NCBI GenBank assembly: GCA_019914945.1
Contig: CM034100.1
Coordinates: 15,759,096-15,823,095, forward strand
Source of the DNA: Typha latifolia
Lineage: Eukaryota > Streptophyta > Magnoliopsida > Poales > Typhaceae
Length of the DNA stretch: 64,000 bases
Reading direction: 5' to 3'
Shown: piece after piece, positions 26,408 through 39,504 of the stretch
Layout: the number at the start of each line of letters is the position of its first letter
Numbering within the stretch: position 1 is the first letter of the stretch
Translations under genes and position numbers: made by a program
The notes under the pieces: generated by a model
Told to the model about the DNA's origin: nothing
Seen by the model: the letters and a program-made list of their open reading frames with translations, nothing else
Database searches by the model: none

Positions 26408-27114
26408 GGATCCGCGAGAGGATCTCGAATCGAATGAATTCGGGATCAAATAGGGGTAATAAAATCAGAGGGAGGGAGAGAAGGAGAGACGGTTCGAGGA
26501 AGAGAAGGCGAGAAGGTTGGAGAAGAAGAGGATTAGGTTAGAGAGAGAGAGGAGGAGGAGAGAGATTGCGGTGAAGAAGGTAAGGGGGGGAAGCAGCCGA
26601 GGAGAACCGCTGGATCCGAGTTTAATTAGAAGAAGGATACACGTGGCGCCTTTTGGAAGAACAGCTCATTCTCAGAAGTTGTCCAGCTAGGCAATACGTT
26701 ATATGAGATTAGGATTACAAAATTATGTGCTAAACTAGATTTAGTTAAATCGTTTATAATATAATATTAACCTACTTATATATTGCGTGTATGGTAAATA
26801 TATAGAAATAATTATGGCCCAATTAAACCCCGGATTTAATTAAAGTGGTTCAACTCAAAATTGACATTTGAGTCTTTGACTTTACTTAGTGACCTAGACT
26901 CGTGATTTGCCATGGGATTTATTTCTAACCCATCAATTACGTTCGCTTTGGTCCATATTTTTCGAAGGTGATTAAAAAAAAAATCAAATACGCATGGTTT
27001 AATGTAATAATGTGTGTTTAACAAAGTGTCCAGATTAATCCACACAAATCGTCTCACATTAAATGTATGCACATTATATTTTTCAAATTTAATATTTAAT
27101 TAATACCATCATAC

Positions 27115-27146
<32 letters not shown>

Positions 27147-28233
27147 CTCAATGTGCAGCTCCGATGAGAGATAGGAATTGCATTGCGTACGAAGGGAAAT
27201 TATCTTTATCCTATCTTGACTTGGATGACAAGTAGCCTAGCAAACAAGCATGGTTCTGTTGGTGACTTGGAATGGGCGCATCACATCACCACAGACACAA
27301 GTCACACAAGTGCAAACAATTTAAAATATTTTCCAGATCGTATCAAAAGGCCCCCATTGATATATTAATTTAATTCAGGGTTGCAAGTACAAAAAGTGGC
27401 CCACTAGGATTCCTATAACATGTGCTTTACTATCACATTCACACTGCACTGTCTTAACTTTGTGACGTGAGATTCATAGTTGTGCCACATTAGATAATAC
27501 CACATCAAAATCAAGAAAGAAAGAAGGTTACTACTCTATAATTAACATTTTAGGGTCAGAGAAAGCTCTTCTCAACTACATTCATAAACTTAATACAAGC
27601 ATAGTAAGAGCTTAACAATATAAGCACCATGATTTGGAACTTAGTCGCTTGCAAGGAGTAAGGAGTATGTAGTGGATAAATCCTGCTCCTCCGAGTGAGT
27701 TCGTTAATTGGGTCTTCCAAACATAATGACTTATGGTGATTTATATCTATCTTGTGATAAACCTAACTAGGAGAAGGGAGAGAAAAATATATATATAAAA
27801 TCAAAGCATGTTTAGCTAGAGCTAGTGCGCCTGAGTGAAGCGGTCTAAGCGGAGGATACTAAACATGAGTGCCCTCATCCGATGGGGCAAAGGAAGGCGG
27901 TGGATCATCTGCTCGGTCAACCTAGCCACCAGCGACACGTGCGCCTCTAAAAGCTCCACCGAAGACGTCAACGCTACCATACTTTTTCGTCAGAGGGTAA
28001 AACTAGCCTCCTAGAGGGAGCGTTCGGTTACATAATAATATATATAATGAGATAAGAAAAGAGAACTCCTTTTATGGATCGGATCCGGACCCCGACCCGG
28101 ATCCGAGCACAAAGCGGGATCTGTTTACATCTCCAGTACGACTTAGGGTTTCCTCGTCTCTCTCTCGCGCGCGCGCCGCCATCGGGGAGAAAATCGGCGC
28201 GGAGGTAGAAAGAGGAGAGGAGAGGAGGAGTTG
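26408..28233. other. Intergenic region between divergent TOM-family and TIM13 genes
   Basis: 26408-26640 is the purine-rich leader/promoter of the minus-strand gene. 27116-27147 is an (AAT)n microsatellite. 27822-27980 (-) is a GC-rich island with a 52-codon open frame that is unlike its AT-rich surroundings. 28070-28230 is the GC-rich TIM13 leader, including the repeated GGATCCGGA/CCGGATCC motif near 28080-28105. Nothing else was recognised. Confidence 0.5.
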
Positions 28234-30112
28234 ATGGATTCGTTCTCGTCGCCTTCGTCATCGGGAGGATCGTCGGCGTCGTCAGGGATGTCGACCGACG
28301 TCTTGATGGACCAGATCAAGACCCAGCTCGCCCAGGCTTACGCTCAAGAGTTCCTCGAGGTACATGCACTTCGCCAAACCATAGTATTCGTTTCTAATCT
28401 AAGATGAATCCTTCTTTGTTGGCTTATTTCGTGATATTTCGAATAGTTTGGTTTAAGATTACAGATCCTTTTTTTTTTTTTTTACCTCAGTTTGGATGTA
28501 GCTTCGTTAAAGATTATTTAGAATCTATTGAATTAGACCTATAAAGCTGACAGTTAGAGGAGGCTAAATCATTAGCGAGAGCTATCTATCAGAGAATCGT
28601 TTCTTCTAATACCTATTAATTCTTCTGGAGTTTCCTAACATCCTTATCTGTGGTTGTTGGCTATCAGGTAAATCACATGAATCCTTGGGTACCAAATTTT
28701 TAGTTGCGCTCTCAATTCTTTCTCTTTTTGAATCTGGAACTGTAGATATTGTAACTTGTTATAGTGTTGGCACTGCCTAACACAAACACATTGTCAGTTA
28801 GTCACTTTGTCTTATTTGTTGCAAAGTGAGTGACTCATCTTACATAGTGAACAACTCTTCATGCATTATAGCTGAGATAGATAAACCACATAATCATTAT
28901 TAAAGGCATTTACTTTTATTGCAACAAGAAGACATTACTTAATCAGGCATTAAGGATGCTATTGTGCACACACAACGCCTTCCCTAATTCCTATAATAAA
29001 TTTTCATGTGGATGATCCAAACTTTACGGACTTTACCGTATCTTCCGTTGCTCAGTAGACTTCAAGAGTCATGAGCGATTGATTGGAGCAGTTATGATAT
29101 CTCTGTACTTGGCATTTTTAAAGGGCCTTCATTTGTTGGTATAGTTGTGTGTCCGCAAATAATAATGCATCATATATAGTTCTATGGTTCTCTTAGTATG
29201 TAGTTGTATACTTCCAAATGCTCATCTTTACGGTATGGTTTTAGACGTTCTGAAGCATAGCTAAAGCAATTGGGTATACTGCAAGGTTTAAGAATTTACA
29301 TAATGGTGGATGTAAGTACTACAAGTCTACAAGTTGTACATTGCCTTAAGTTATTAAACTGCTTGAGTTCTAAATGTACTGATTTTGTGATTTTTATAGA
29401 AAAAATTTACATTATGAATGAGTTCTGGAAGCACTTTTTATTTAAAAGTGCATCTTTGTTTGTTTTATTCAAATCTTACAAGTGAAAAGTTGAGTATGCT
29501 ATGAAAGAGTTTTTTCAACTAATTTACGTATTGCCTATGTGATCCTATTTGATTTATTTCATCTTGGACATATTTAATTTAGTTAATGGCTTGTGGATAT
29601 CGTCATGACTATCAAGTGCGTTCACATAGTATTCTGATCCTTTTTTATCTGTGTCCCGTGCTCGCTCTATTTGATTTCAATAGACCATAATGATAAGTGT
29701 TACTTACCAATGCTTATATAGAGTGTGAGATTGCTCGCAATAATATTAGTAGGAACAAGTATTAATGGGCTCTATTGTAGCTACATTACTTGCATGCAAA
29801 TTGACATCAAATCTTCTCTAGTAGCATGTCTTAAATTATAAATGCCAAGGTATTCGCCATCACAAATAGTTTTCGCAGTTCTCTGTTTCTTTTGAGAGTT
29901 TCCTGGACTCCTAGTTGGCTACTCATCAAGTAGTTGTTTGCTGTGTTGCATTAATGCTACAGACCGTGGGGAACAAGTGCTTCACTAAGTGCATCACGAA
30001 GCCAGGGACAAGCTTGAGTGGGAGTGAGAGTAGTTGCATCTCTCGCTGTGTGGATCGGTACATTGAGGCAACCGGTATCATTGGCCGAGCTCTGTTCAGT
30101 GGCCCCAGATAG
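28234..30112 (+). CDS. TIM13: Mitochondrial import inner membrane translocase subunit TIM13, 91 aa
   Basis: Exon 1 is 28234-28359 (42 codons) and exon 2 is 29963-30112 (49 codons plus TAG), separated by a 1.6 kb intron. A Ser/Gly-rich N-terminus (about 20 residues) leads to DVLMDQIKTQLAQAYAQEFL, then the twin CX3C motifs that define small Tims: KCFTKC and CISRC, 14 residues apart, followed by VDRYIEATGIIGRALF. Small Tims with these motifs work as hexameric chaperones in the intermembrane space, Tim8 with Tim13, carrying hydrophobic precursors to the inner membrane; the Cys pairs form two disulfides. Length and intron position fit the plant family. The gene converges on CURT1B. Confidence 0.96.
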
Positions 30113-31125
30113 ATTCAAGTCTTGCAAAAGTGCAGTGCCTGCAAAGGCTTGAGGTAGCTTTACCAGATTTTTATCAGCTTTATTGATGAATTTTCTATTG
30201 GTCTAAGCTCAGAGACAAATTGGGGCAGGAATTTCTATCTGTTTACTAAGAGAGTTCCGTTTCTGTTTGACATGACCTTCGGGTCGCATCGATCAACCCT
30301 TGTTGGTGGGAAATTTGTTGTTAAATGATTTATTCATATCAGGCGCCTAAAGTGCCCAATGCTTCTAACAAAATGTAGAGATGTTTATATGGGACCTCGT
30401 GGGTAGCATTTTGATGGCTTCAGGATTATTATTTTTCTTTTTTATAAGTTAGAAAATATATATCAAATTATTTCTATTCTAGATTAAGAGTATCATTTAA
30501 ATGATTCTATACATAAATCTAATTATAATTTTACTCTTGATTTGATTGAAATTATTTGAAAAAAAATTCTCTCTTACCATTCATCAATCTCATTTCATAA
30601 ATTAAAAATTTTGGCTGCTCAAAATCTCATCTCCTTCTGCCCACTTATCTTATCACATATACATATATAATGTAGATCTATAAGTATGGAACACAAACCT
30701 ATAAAAGATAAGAACACTTTAATTTAAAAATTTATGTCAATTCAATGATATTAAGTTAAATTTTACGTCAACTTTACCCGTGATGAGATCTAAGAGACGA
30801 GCAAGATAGATAGGTTAATAAGTTTATTGAGCAAATGGAAGTGTTTGGTCAAGAGTACGTCTTTGTTTTTTGAGCTTTCTTTAACTATCCAGTCTGACCC
30901 TGTAAATCATACAATTCACAATTCACAATTCACGATGACGGAAAGTATAAATGTCAAATGAAACACATATTTAGACAGAATTTTTAGTTGCGCAGCATAT
31001 TGAGAAAGGCTAGAAATTTGCAACACATTGGAAAAAGAACATGGAATGGTACAAATACTTTTCTCCCACAAACTAAATCTTCCAATGCATTTAGTTTGCA
31101 TCATTTTATAACCTATGGATCTCAG
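30113..31125. other. 3' flanks of convergent TIM13 and CURT1B genes
   Basis: The first 300 bp look like TIM13 3' UTR. The rest is AT-rich with no recognised gene or bounded repeat. Confidence 0.45.
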
Positions 31126-33846
31126 TTACTTGCTCCCGATTATGTCGCCGTAGGCACTCTTGACTTTTGCTATCAAAGCTTCCCTACAATCCATTTGCAT
31201 ATGAAGCATAATGAGAAGTCATTTAAACCTTCTTTAATAAGAAGCTGAAAAACAGCTAAGAAGAAATATTGAAGCTCAAAGACTGTTAATGAAAAATATA
31301 ATAGCTAAAAAGCAGTTGTTACATCCTTTAAAGTAACTAAGTTATTACAGTATACACAGACAAGGATATACACTCATACACATGCATATTTATATGTATA
31401 TACACAAATATATGTTTATACTTATTTTTGACTGATATCCATAACCTACAAGTCTGTGTAATTTAAGGATAGATGTAAATATGTGTATATAATTATATAT
31501 GCATATGTATATGTTTATACTTATTGTTGGCTGATATCCAAAATCTACAAGTGTGTGTAATTTAAGGATAGATGTCATAATCCCAAACATGACATACTGT
31601 GGTTTGCAAGGTTCAAATAGCCTTTAGATGAGAAATACTAATGTTTTGGAGGCCTGCTTCCTAGTAGCAATAATAGTACATTATTCTTTCGACTGATTGA
31701 TGCATAAGCAGCTTGTAGAGCTTCTGAAAGATTACAAAGATTTCAAAAGAACATCACCAAGTATTTATGAGATTATCAAAAGGCCGTAATCTGTTTCAGA
31801 TGCCTGTTACTAATAAAGAAGTATCCCTAAAAGTGAAGATAGAATGCCTGTATTTGCTTCGTACATGTGAATATGATATATTGTCTTTTGCGTTTTTTGA
31901 CTTGCCCGTTGGAGGGCTGCATTTAATTTACAAGAAACCATAGCCATGAAATAGAGTTATATAAAGATTATTCACTTTCCGAATGGAAGTTAGTTATCAA
32001 GATTCTACCACCACAAAGTCGGTTAGCTATGAGTTCATGGACATGCAACTCTTTTTCGATGAATGACAGTGATACTATTAGAATATGATCCAATTTAAAA
32101 TTATCGAGTTGGAGTTTACCTGTCGGGCTTGAAGACCAGGTTGTTATATGCAAACCACTGTTTCAACAACAAAAATGAAATCAATGTGCATAAAAGCAAA
32201 TGAATAAGCAACACAGCTAACCTTCAGAAATCCTGGAGACAAATTAATTATCCAGAATAAATAGATTGACATCATGTGTTCAATTAAAGCAGAGTCAATA
32301 ACACAATTATAAAACTTTCACCACATTGTATAGACTCTAAATCTCAACTAATTTATGCAATAATTACCGACTTGCAAGTTTCGCAATAAGAATGGTTCTC
32401 TTATGACATGGCATTCATTTTCTCCAGTTAAACCATGATGCAACATTCACAACTAAAAGGTCATGTCTATTTTGTCAGTGAGCTGCTAGGCTACATTAGA
32501 GGCAGAACTCTATGAATTCTTCATAGACAAAGGAAGAATTCCACGAATCTAGTTACTGATTAGATCTACACCTTTGGAACGTTAATATATTGAAGAAAGC
32601 ACTGATTGTATTGATACTTTACACAGTTATATGACTAGTATATATATAGCCAGAACTAATGTAATCATTTGACAGAAAAATGACGATTCAATAACCGAAA
32701 TTGAGTTTATAAACTTACCCCTGTATAGCCAATTCCTACAAGCTCAAGAACACCAGGCACTACAGGAAGCCTGTCAATAGCCTGCATAAGTAAGCCACTT
32801 TCAGAGTTGTTTGTGAAGAATCTGAAAGTATTTAATCAGAAAAGTGGAAAAAGCTAACTTCAACTCCATTTATGTTTGCATGAGTTATATGATTGAAAAG
32901 AGCATATGTATATATATATATATATATGTATATTTGCATCATAGCCAAGAATGAGGTTAATATGCTTTTATACCGAGATCATTCCAGTGGCAGTCCAGAG
33001 TGCAATAACACCAGCAACTAATAGGGTAGTCACAGCATACTTATCTTCAAGTTTGTCCCACTGTCTACAAAGAAAAATTATAATTGACATGCCACCTAGA
33101 GAATGAAGGACATCTCAGCTAGTGTTTCTTAGTAAGACGATAAATAGCTGACCGCATCTTGTGCTGTTTTCACAATTTCCGGAAGTTCAGTTGATACTTC
33201 CGCTTGTGTTTCGCCTGTAGCCATGACAATAACTTCTCCTCCAGTTCTGCGACCTAAATCAGTATAAATGCAAAGATATCACTTAGATTTTTCTGTTCTA
33301 ATTAGGTTTTGTATTAAATAGCTATTCCTAATATCTACTTCAGCTATATGGAAATCCATAGCGAACCAGCTAACAGCTAGGAACATAGCAAGCAGTATAT
33401 GAGCAACACCACACACCTGCTATTCTAATTCTAATATTCTACTATCAACTGCTATTCTTCATTTAAGACGCCAATAGTTTTCACCTTAACAATCCAAACA
33501 CATATGGGTTATAAAATCACTGACATTTCGAAGTGCACCCCAATCCCAAGATCCTTCACATGTTTTGTGAATTTGAAGTATTTCAAGGATCGGCATTTCC
33601 TCAAACATGTGGTAGGCAACAAGGGCACCCAAAATTATAGCCACTAAATCTTCGTATATGCCAATCTTCATTCATCCACACAACTATATAGTCAGACTTA
33701 CGGCTGTGGCAGCGGCCCAAAGATGGGACGTGGAGCGGCGACGGGAGAGCGACGCAGTGCGGTGACTGGTGGCGGGTGAGTGACTTCCCATCCGCAAGGG
33801 CAGGGGAAGTAAGGCCGCAGGTGGTGGCGATGGAGGTGGTGGCCAT
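31126..33846 (-). CDS. CURT1B: CURVATURE THYLAKOID 1B-like protein, chloroplastic, 163 aa, 6 exons
   Basis: Exons in transcript order: 33846-33702, 33253-33153, 33060-32974, 32781-32719, 32157-32120, 31183-31126. Phases close to 163 residues. Residues 1-60 are rich in Ser/Thr/Pro/His, a transit peptide, with likely cleavage before the VIVMATGETQAEV segment. The CURT1 domain follows: WDKLEDKYAVTTLLVAGVIA, LWTATGMISAIDRLPVVPG, LELVGIGYTGWFAYNNLVFK, then EALIAKVKSAYGDIIGSK at the end. Two transmembrane helices are framed by amphipathic helices. CURT1 proteins oligomerise at grana margins and bend thylakoid membranes. ATGE after the transit peptide and a short C-terminus favour the CURT1B branch. 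The last intron (31184-32119) is the longest at 0.9 kb. Confidence 0.94.
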
Positions 33847-34258
33847 GTCTCTCTCACACTTCTTGGTAACTCTACTTCCCTTTTTCCGCTCTCTCTCTCT
33901 CTCTCGCTATAATCGTGGATTGGCGTAATGCGCACCACTCGTTCGACGCAAATCCGATTAAGTGGTGGGAATGGGATGAGACGCGCCTTTCGTTATCCCT
34001 TTCGACAGTTTACTTTGTACTCGTTGGTCAGACCCGAACCCACCCAATCCTAAACCTATTCTTACTTATCTATTCAATTGATAGACTTACAATTTCACAG
34101 ACTACTTTACCGAAAATTTAACTCAAATTTACTTCATTTATTGCTTCATCGAGCAATTCAAGTAATTATAAATCTGTACCATTGTAAAATTGGAGATTTG
34201 GAGTTGGAACCAATTATCCAACTAAGAGTATAAGCAAGCCAACTTCTTGTTAGACTCA

Positions 34259-34287
34259 GACTCAAAATTAATTTTTAATTTTGAGTC
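34259..34287. repeat. Perfect 13 bp inverted repeat (hairpin)
   Basis: GACTCAAAATTAA and its exact reverse complement are separated by 3 bases. It lies at the left of a stretch (34190-34740) dense in short GAGCTCA/CAAGCTGAG-type repeats between the CURT1B promoter and the oxygenase gene; the stretch has no coding potential and is probably old repeat DNA. Confidence 0.6.
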
Positions 34288-35032
34288 TAAAATATGGTTT
34301 GGGCTCAACTCATCTATATTCGAGTCTAAGCCTATTTCAAGCTCAAGTTATAGATGCGCCCATTCAAGTCTTCGATGAACTGAGCTCAATTTGGATTTTA
34401 AATGAGCCCATTCAAGCCTTAAATGAGTCAGGCTCAGCTTAAGCCGAGCTTAAGTCAAATCTTAAATGAGTCTGGCTCGGTTCAAGTCAAACTCAATTCA
34501 AGCTGAGCCTATTATGAAGATATATGAGCCATTAGATTAAGACTTAATAGTTATAATATATATATATATATATAACAAGTTTTGAATTAATCGAGCTAGT
34601 TTATACTGAGGCTCAACTTGTAATTTGTTTCGACTCTTAGATTTAGCTCAAGCTTGGCACGTTTATATTTAAAGTTGAACCTGACTCGAGTGTTAGTTGA
34701 GCTGAGCTGTTGACGACTCTAGTCTAATCTAATTGTTCAATAATAACCTACGAGCTCTTAAATTACCATTTCTTTTTATATAGCAATAATATATATATAT
34801 ATATATATATAGGATCACGAACCCATAAGTATATAGACAGATAACAACAGACTAATTCTCCTTAATATATAACCCTTTCAAGAAATTAACGAGTCAACCC
34901 AAATCATACGTATACACAAAAGCATGCAGTACTTTATTAATGGATAGACAACGTACTATAACGTAATACCAGCACTAAAAACGACAAATTCTTAGTAGAT
35001 GATCCAGTAGTACTGATGCATTATTTTGAGGA

Positions 35033-37728
35033 CTAGTAGCTCTTGAAAAGTTCCAAGCAATGCTCCTGATCCAAGCTTCTGCTCCAGAACTTCTTGTAGT
35101 ACTCGTCATAGGTGTAGCTCCTGTATATGGCCGGGGATCCCTCTCCGGTGAGCTTCTCTGCCGGAGCGATGAGTGCATTACTGCATGGACAGAGAAAGGA
35201 CGCCACCGACATCCTCTCCGCCTTTGAATTCACTATTGCTCGGTGCCAAATGCTCTTGTATCTCCCATTGCTCAGTGCCTACGTACGTCCACAAAGTGAT
35301 TCATCATGCGTATTCTCTACTCTTACTAGGCAAAGCTTCACTTCAACAATATTAATTAAGGAAAGTTTTTAAACTAACTCACTATATATATTTTAGTGAT
35401 TCTATGAATATTTATTTAACTCCCATCATTTCCTCTATTTTCTCTATAACTTTTTATTGACATCCGGGTCAACTTTTAGCCAATCAATCTCTAATAACTT
35501 GTTAATAGAACAAGAATATTCCCTAGGGATACTAACGCCTTGTAGAGTTTGTGCATGAGGTATTTTTAAAGATAACTTTATCCGTATCTCTTAAATATAA
35601 ATTATATATCTATCTATAATTATACTCGTATTTTATTATTGGAGTGTGAAATATAATAATTATCTTGCATAAGTTTATACTCTTGCGTAAGTTTATACTC
35701 GAATTTACATTTGGTTACTAACATGTGAATAAGCATGTTAACTATTAAAGAAATATTGCTTAAAAATATACTCTATTTGTGATAGTATTTTATGTATAAC
35801 TTGTCATGCGACTGACCTTATGTATAATTTAAGCAAAATATGCTTAAGCCATGTGTTTGGTTGTAAAATATATATAAGAGTGACTTAAATTAAGTAACAC
35901 TTATGTACAAACTAAATGCTCCTAAGACTAATTTCTAAGATATTTTAAATATTTTTGAACAATATTTTCTAAAGGGTACTGTAGAGTTAAAGTCAACAAA
36001 TTAACAGTAAGGGTGCCACTAAGAAAAATTTTAGACAAAAAAAGAATCTGATTACGTTAATTAAAATATAGGCGTCCATCAGAAAATCACTAAAATAAAA
36101 GGTGTTACTTAAAACATTCTCCTACAACTAATACTCATTATACTCATTATATTATAGCACAACAATAGTTAATTAACAGTTACCTGTAGCTGGTCCCCTA
36201 TGTTGATGATTAATGCATCTGGCTGGGGATCCACAGCTATCCATTCGGCTCCCCTGAGGACTTGCAACCCGGCCACCCGCTGGTCCGGCAGAAGAATGGT
36301 TAGGGCATTCGGGTCGGTGTGCGCCGGCAAGCCGTAGGTGAGCTCCGGCTCCGGGCACCGGGGGTAGTAGTTCACAGCCATATGCTGCTCTTGCTCATGA
36401 CCCAGTGCATTCTCAAGGTAGTCTTCTTCTAACCCTAGGCTTAGAGATATTATCCCAAGAAGTTGGAAGCCAAGTTGACGAACTTCCTTACAGTAAGTGC
36501 TCATGACTTCTCTGGTAGATGGAGAAAAGAAAGGGTTAAATATATATTTTATCCTCTTATATTTATACTCAGAATTATTTTATCTTTCTAAACTCTAAAA
36601 AGTCTCAAATCAGTTTCTATACTTACGATTAAAATATCAAACCGTCAATTTTTCTATCAAAGTTAATAGAACGCACCCAAATGAAAAAATACATTTTCGT
36701 GTTTATTAGACAAAATAGGGTAGGTTTTTGGTCTGATTTTTTTTACTCTATATTTATCTTATTCCTAGATGTAATATAACTATTAAACTTCACAAAAACT
36801 CAGATTTAATAAAATTTATTATATATTTGGCATAATATAGAAAGTAAGAGAAAAAATATGTGGGTATTTTTTTTAAAGAGAAAGAAATACTTATATATGA
36901 GTAGAAAGACATTTTTATTTTATAAAAAAATAAAAAATAGAGGGAATTCAACACCCCATTCAATTTTTAAGTTTTTTTGGGCGAGCTCCATTAATTTGTA
37001 AGTAGAAGGACTAATTTGAAATCTTTTAAAGTACACGGAAGTAAAATAATTTTGAGCATAAGTAAATATAGATGAAATGTATTTAACCCAAAATGAAATA
37101 AGAGTACGTTGATCATGCCCTTACTAATTTTATTTAGAAAAATTTCCTATTCTTTATGTTTGATTAATTTCATAATGTCAAATGATTAGTTTTAGTCATC
37201 TATTACACATTGTCGTTAATTAATTGAGAAGTCTCTAGCTACTAATTGAAGATAATTAATAATGGATGAGGAAACTTCCATCCAACTTCCTAAGTCCAAC
37301 CTTCATATAAAAGTCAATGGCTTATACCATCACCTCCACCAAAATATCGGTATATTGAATTCCAAAGTCTACTACTGCTACCTTGCAAGAGGAAAAGAAA
37401 GAAAGAGAGAAAGAAAAAAGAGAAAGAAGAACAAACAAATTGAAATTACTTGAAAGAAGATGGATTGGAAGGCCAGCCGGGCATGTACTCCTCAAGAGGA
37501 TAGCAATGGAGTCGGAGGTAGTCTCGCCAGTTGTGCACCGTCTCCTTCCTCACGTTAGAGCTCGTCGAGAGCCGCACCTTCTTCGCCGGGTCGTTCGAGT
37601 ATAGCTTCGCCTTCTCCTCGCGAGGGAGGCGAAAGAACTCGGCGGCCACCTCCATCACCTTCTCCAGTAACTCCCTCGGTATACCATGATTCACAACCTA
37701 TGCATGCATTCATTTTTATTTTATAGGT

Positions 37729-37779
<51 letters not shown>

Positions 37780-38025
37780 GAGACTAGTAGATATAGATAG
37801 ATGCATATGTAATAGATATGTACGTACTTGGAAGAAGCCATAGGATTGGCAAGCATGAGCAATTTGGGAAACTAATTGTTGCTTGTCGGATGAGATGAGA
37901 TCGACGATGGGGATGTCGGCGCCGGAGACCACTTCGGAGAGACGTGGCCTTTGAGATTCAGGCCGGACGTAGAATTCCGGCATGCTCTCGTGGCGAGGAG
38001 CCGCGGAGAGGAGTTGGACAGCCAT
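35033..38025 (-). CDS. DMR6-like 2-oxoglutarate/Fe(II)-dependent oxygenase, 339 aa, 4 exons
   Basis: Exons: 38025-37828, 37697-37450, 36511-36184, 35278-35033; phases close to 339 residues. The N-terminal DIOX_N part has PEFYVRPESQRPRLSEV, IPIVDLISSDKQQLV, CQSYGFFQVVNHGIPRELLE and RLSTSSNVRKETVHNWRDYL. The catalytic part has HMAVNYYPRCPEPELTYGLP, then the iron-binding AHTDPNALTILL (His, Asp), the third ligand in KSIWHRAIVN, and the 2OG-binding RMS in ERMSVASFLCPC. It ends YYKKFWSRSLDQEHCLELF. This is the DOWNY MILDEW RESISTANCE 6 / DLO clade, often annotated flavanone 3-hydroxylase-like, whose members hydroxylate salicylic acid or act as flavone synthases. The sequence cannot separate those activities. 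Intron 1 holds a (GAAA)n tract and intron 2 an inverted-repeat element. Confidence 0.95.
36533..37089. mobile_element. Inverted-repeat element (about 557 bp) in oxygenase intron 2
   Basis: The left end GGGTTAAATATATATTTTAT and the reverse complement of the right end GGGTTAAATACATTTCATCT match, and similarity continues inwards for about 80 bases on each arm (CAGAATTATTTTA against CAAAATTATTTTA, then CTCAAATCAGT against TTCAAATTAGT). The interior is noncoding. This is a long-arm foldback/MITE. Confidence 0.65.
37729..37779. repeat. (GAAA)n microsatellite
   Basis: About twelve AGAA units lie in the first intron of the oxygenase gene. Confidence 0.9.
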
Positions 38026-39504
38026 TACGCGGAGAGAGAGAGTACTGAGTGTGGAAGGGGCTTTATGTAAAGATCTGGTAGAAGTGCGGAAATTCTAACC
38101 ATTTATTATTATTTTTATATTTTATTAAAAAAATAATTAAAAGAGAGAAATAAAATATGACTATTTTACTAAGACTTTCGTTTCATATGACCGGTACTTA
38201 CGTTCCATATAATTGGTACTTCTGATTAATTTTATTTTATTTTAATTTCAATTATTTGTCTTTTTAAGAGTTAATTGTACATATTTTTTATGCTTTCTAT
38301 ATACACATAGGAATTCTAGAACTAAAAATAATCCACATAAACCCTTTAATTCAGGGGTCTATGTAGTAAAAAATAATTTTAAAATTTCAGGAGTACCTTC
38401 CGTAGTATGTGAAAAACGATAATTTTTATGGTGCTAAGTATAATTAACCTTATTTTTTTATTACAAATTTTTTTTAACTATTTATGATATGATGTTCAAT
38501 TTTCAACAAATGACCGAGAATATTGTATAATGTGGGAGAAGATCAAATGATAAATTGAAGGATAATTTTTTTGATAATATTTCATTGGAAGAATATGGGT
38601 ATCAAATAAGAAATAATCAAAATAAAACTCTACCATATGGATATTATATTTTACCTAAAATTTCTTAAAATATTCTTTCGTTAGTTCTGCTAACTGTTAA
38701 TTACTGTATAGGTAAAACAATTGTAGGTGCAAAATAATTATAATACCCTTAAATATTTATTTTAGACTAAGGTAAAATTAAATGGACGACTATTTTTATA
38801 GTTAAATGAGAGATATTTTAGGTATTTTATTTTGTATTTAAAAGTAATAAAATATTTTCTATTTTATTAACCGCTGTTTGGATAAAATACAGAAGTATCA
38901 AGATGGTGGGATGTAAATGATTTTAAAAATTTAAAAAAAAAAGAGTATATTTAGAAAATGGTGACATAAGCGCGTTGACGTCTTTAGATGCGACGTGAAG
39001 TCGTCGACGACTGCTCGTTAAAATGTTTAACATCTTCATGTTATATATTAGATTCTGATATGATTAGCATTTTATGTGTAATAACTAAAAGAGAAATAAA
39101 GATAGACTTAGTTAAAACTATCACCATTTTCATATGAAAAAAAAATTCAATGCTAATAAATACGGTGATCGCTGATAAAATTAGTATTTTATTTCGTTAA
39201 TTTACATATATAATCGTTGAATTTAGACATTTCTATTTAAAAATAAAATATTAATCTTATCAGTATTTTACTAATAGCTACAGTGAAATAAACCCCCTTT
39301 TAAAATAGACTACTTTTAAAAATCTTTTAACGACAGTGCCGACATTGAGCATGCTAGGTAATTAGCTTCTAGGTTTATATATATACTTATAAACACAGCA
39401 TACATTTTTGAATAAGATGACATCATAATTTATTACCTTTTGATAGTTTACATCTTCATCTCATAATCATCCCTATCAACACACAAGATGATACTATATT
39501 ATAC
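38026..39504. other. AT-rich intergenic DNA upstream of the oxygenase
   Basis: The first 60 bp are the gene leader. A small element with GTTAATTGTACATA and, in inverse, GGTTAATTATACTTA ends spans about 38271-38452. The rest is AT-rich without recognised features. Confidence 0.45.
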
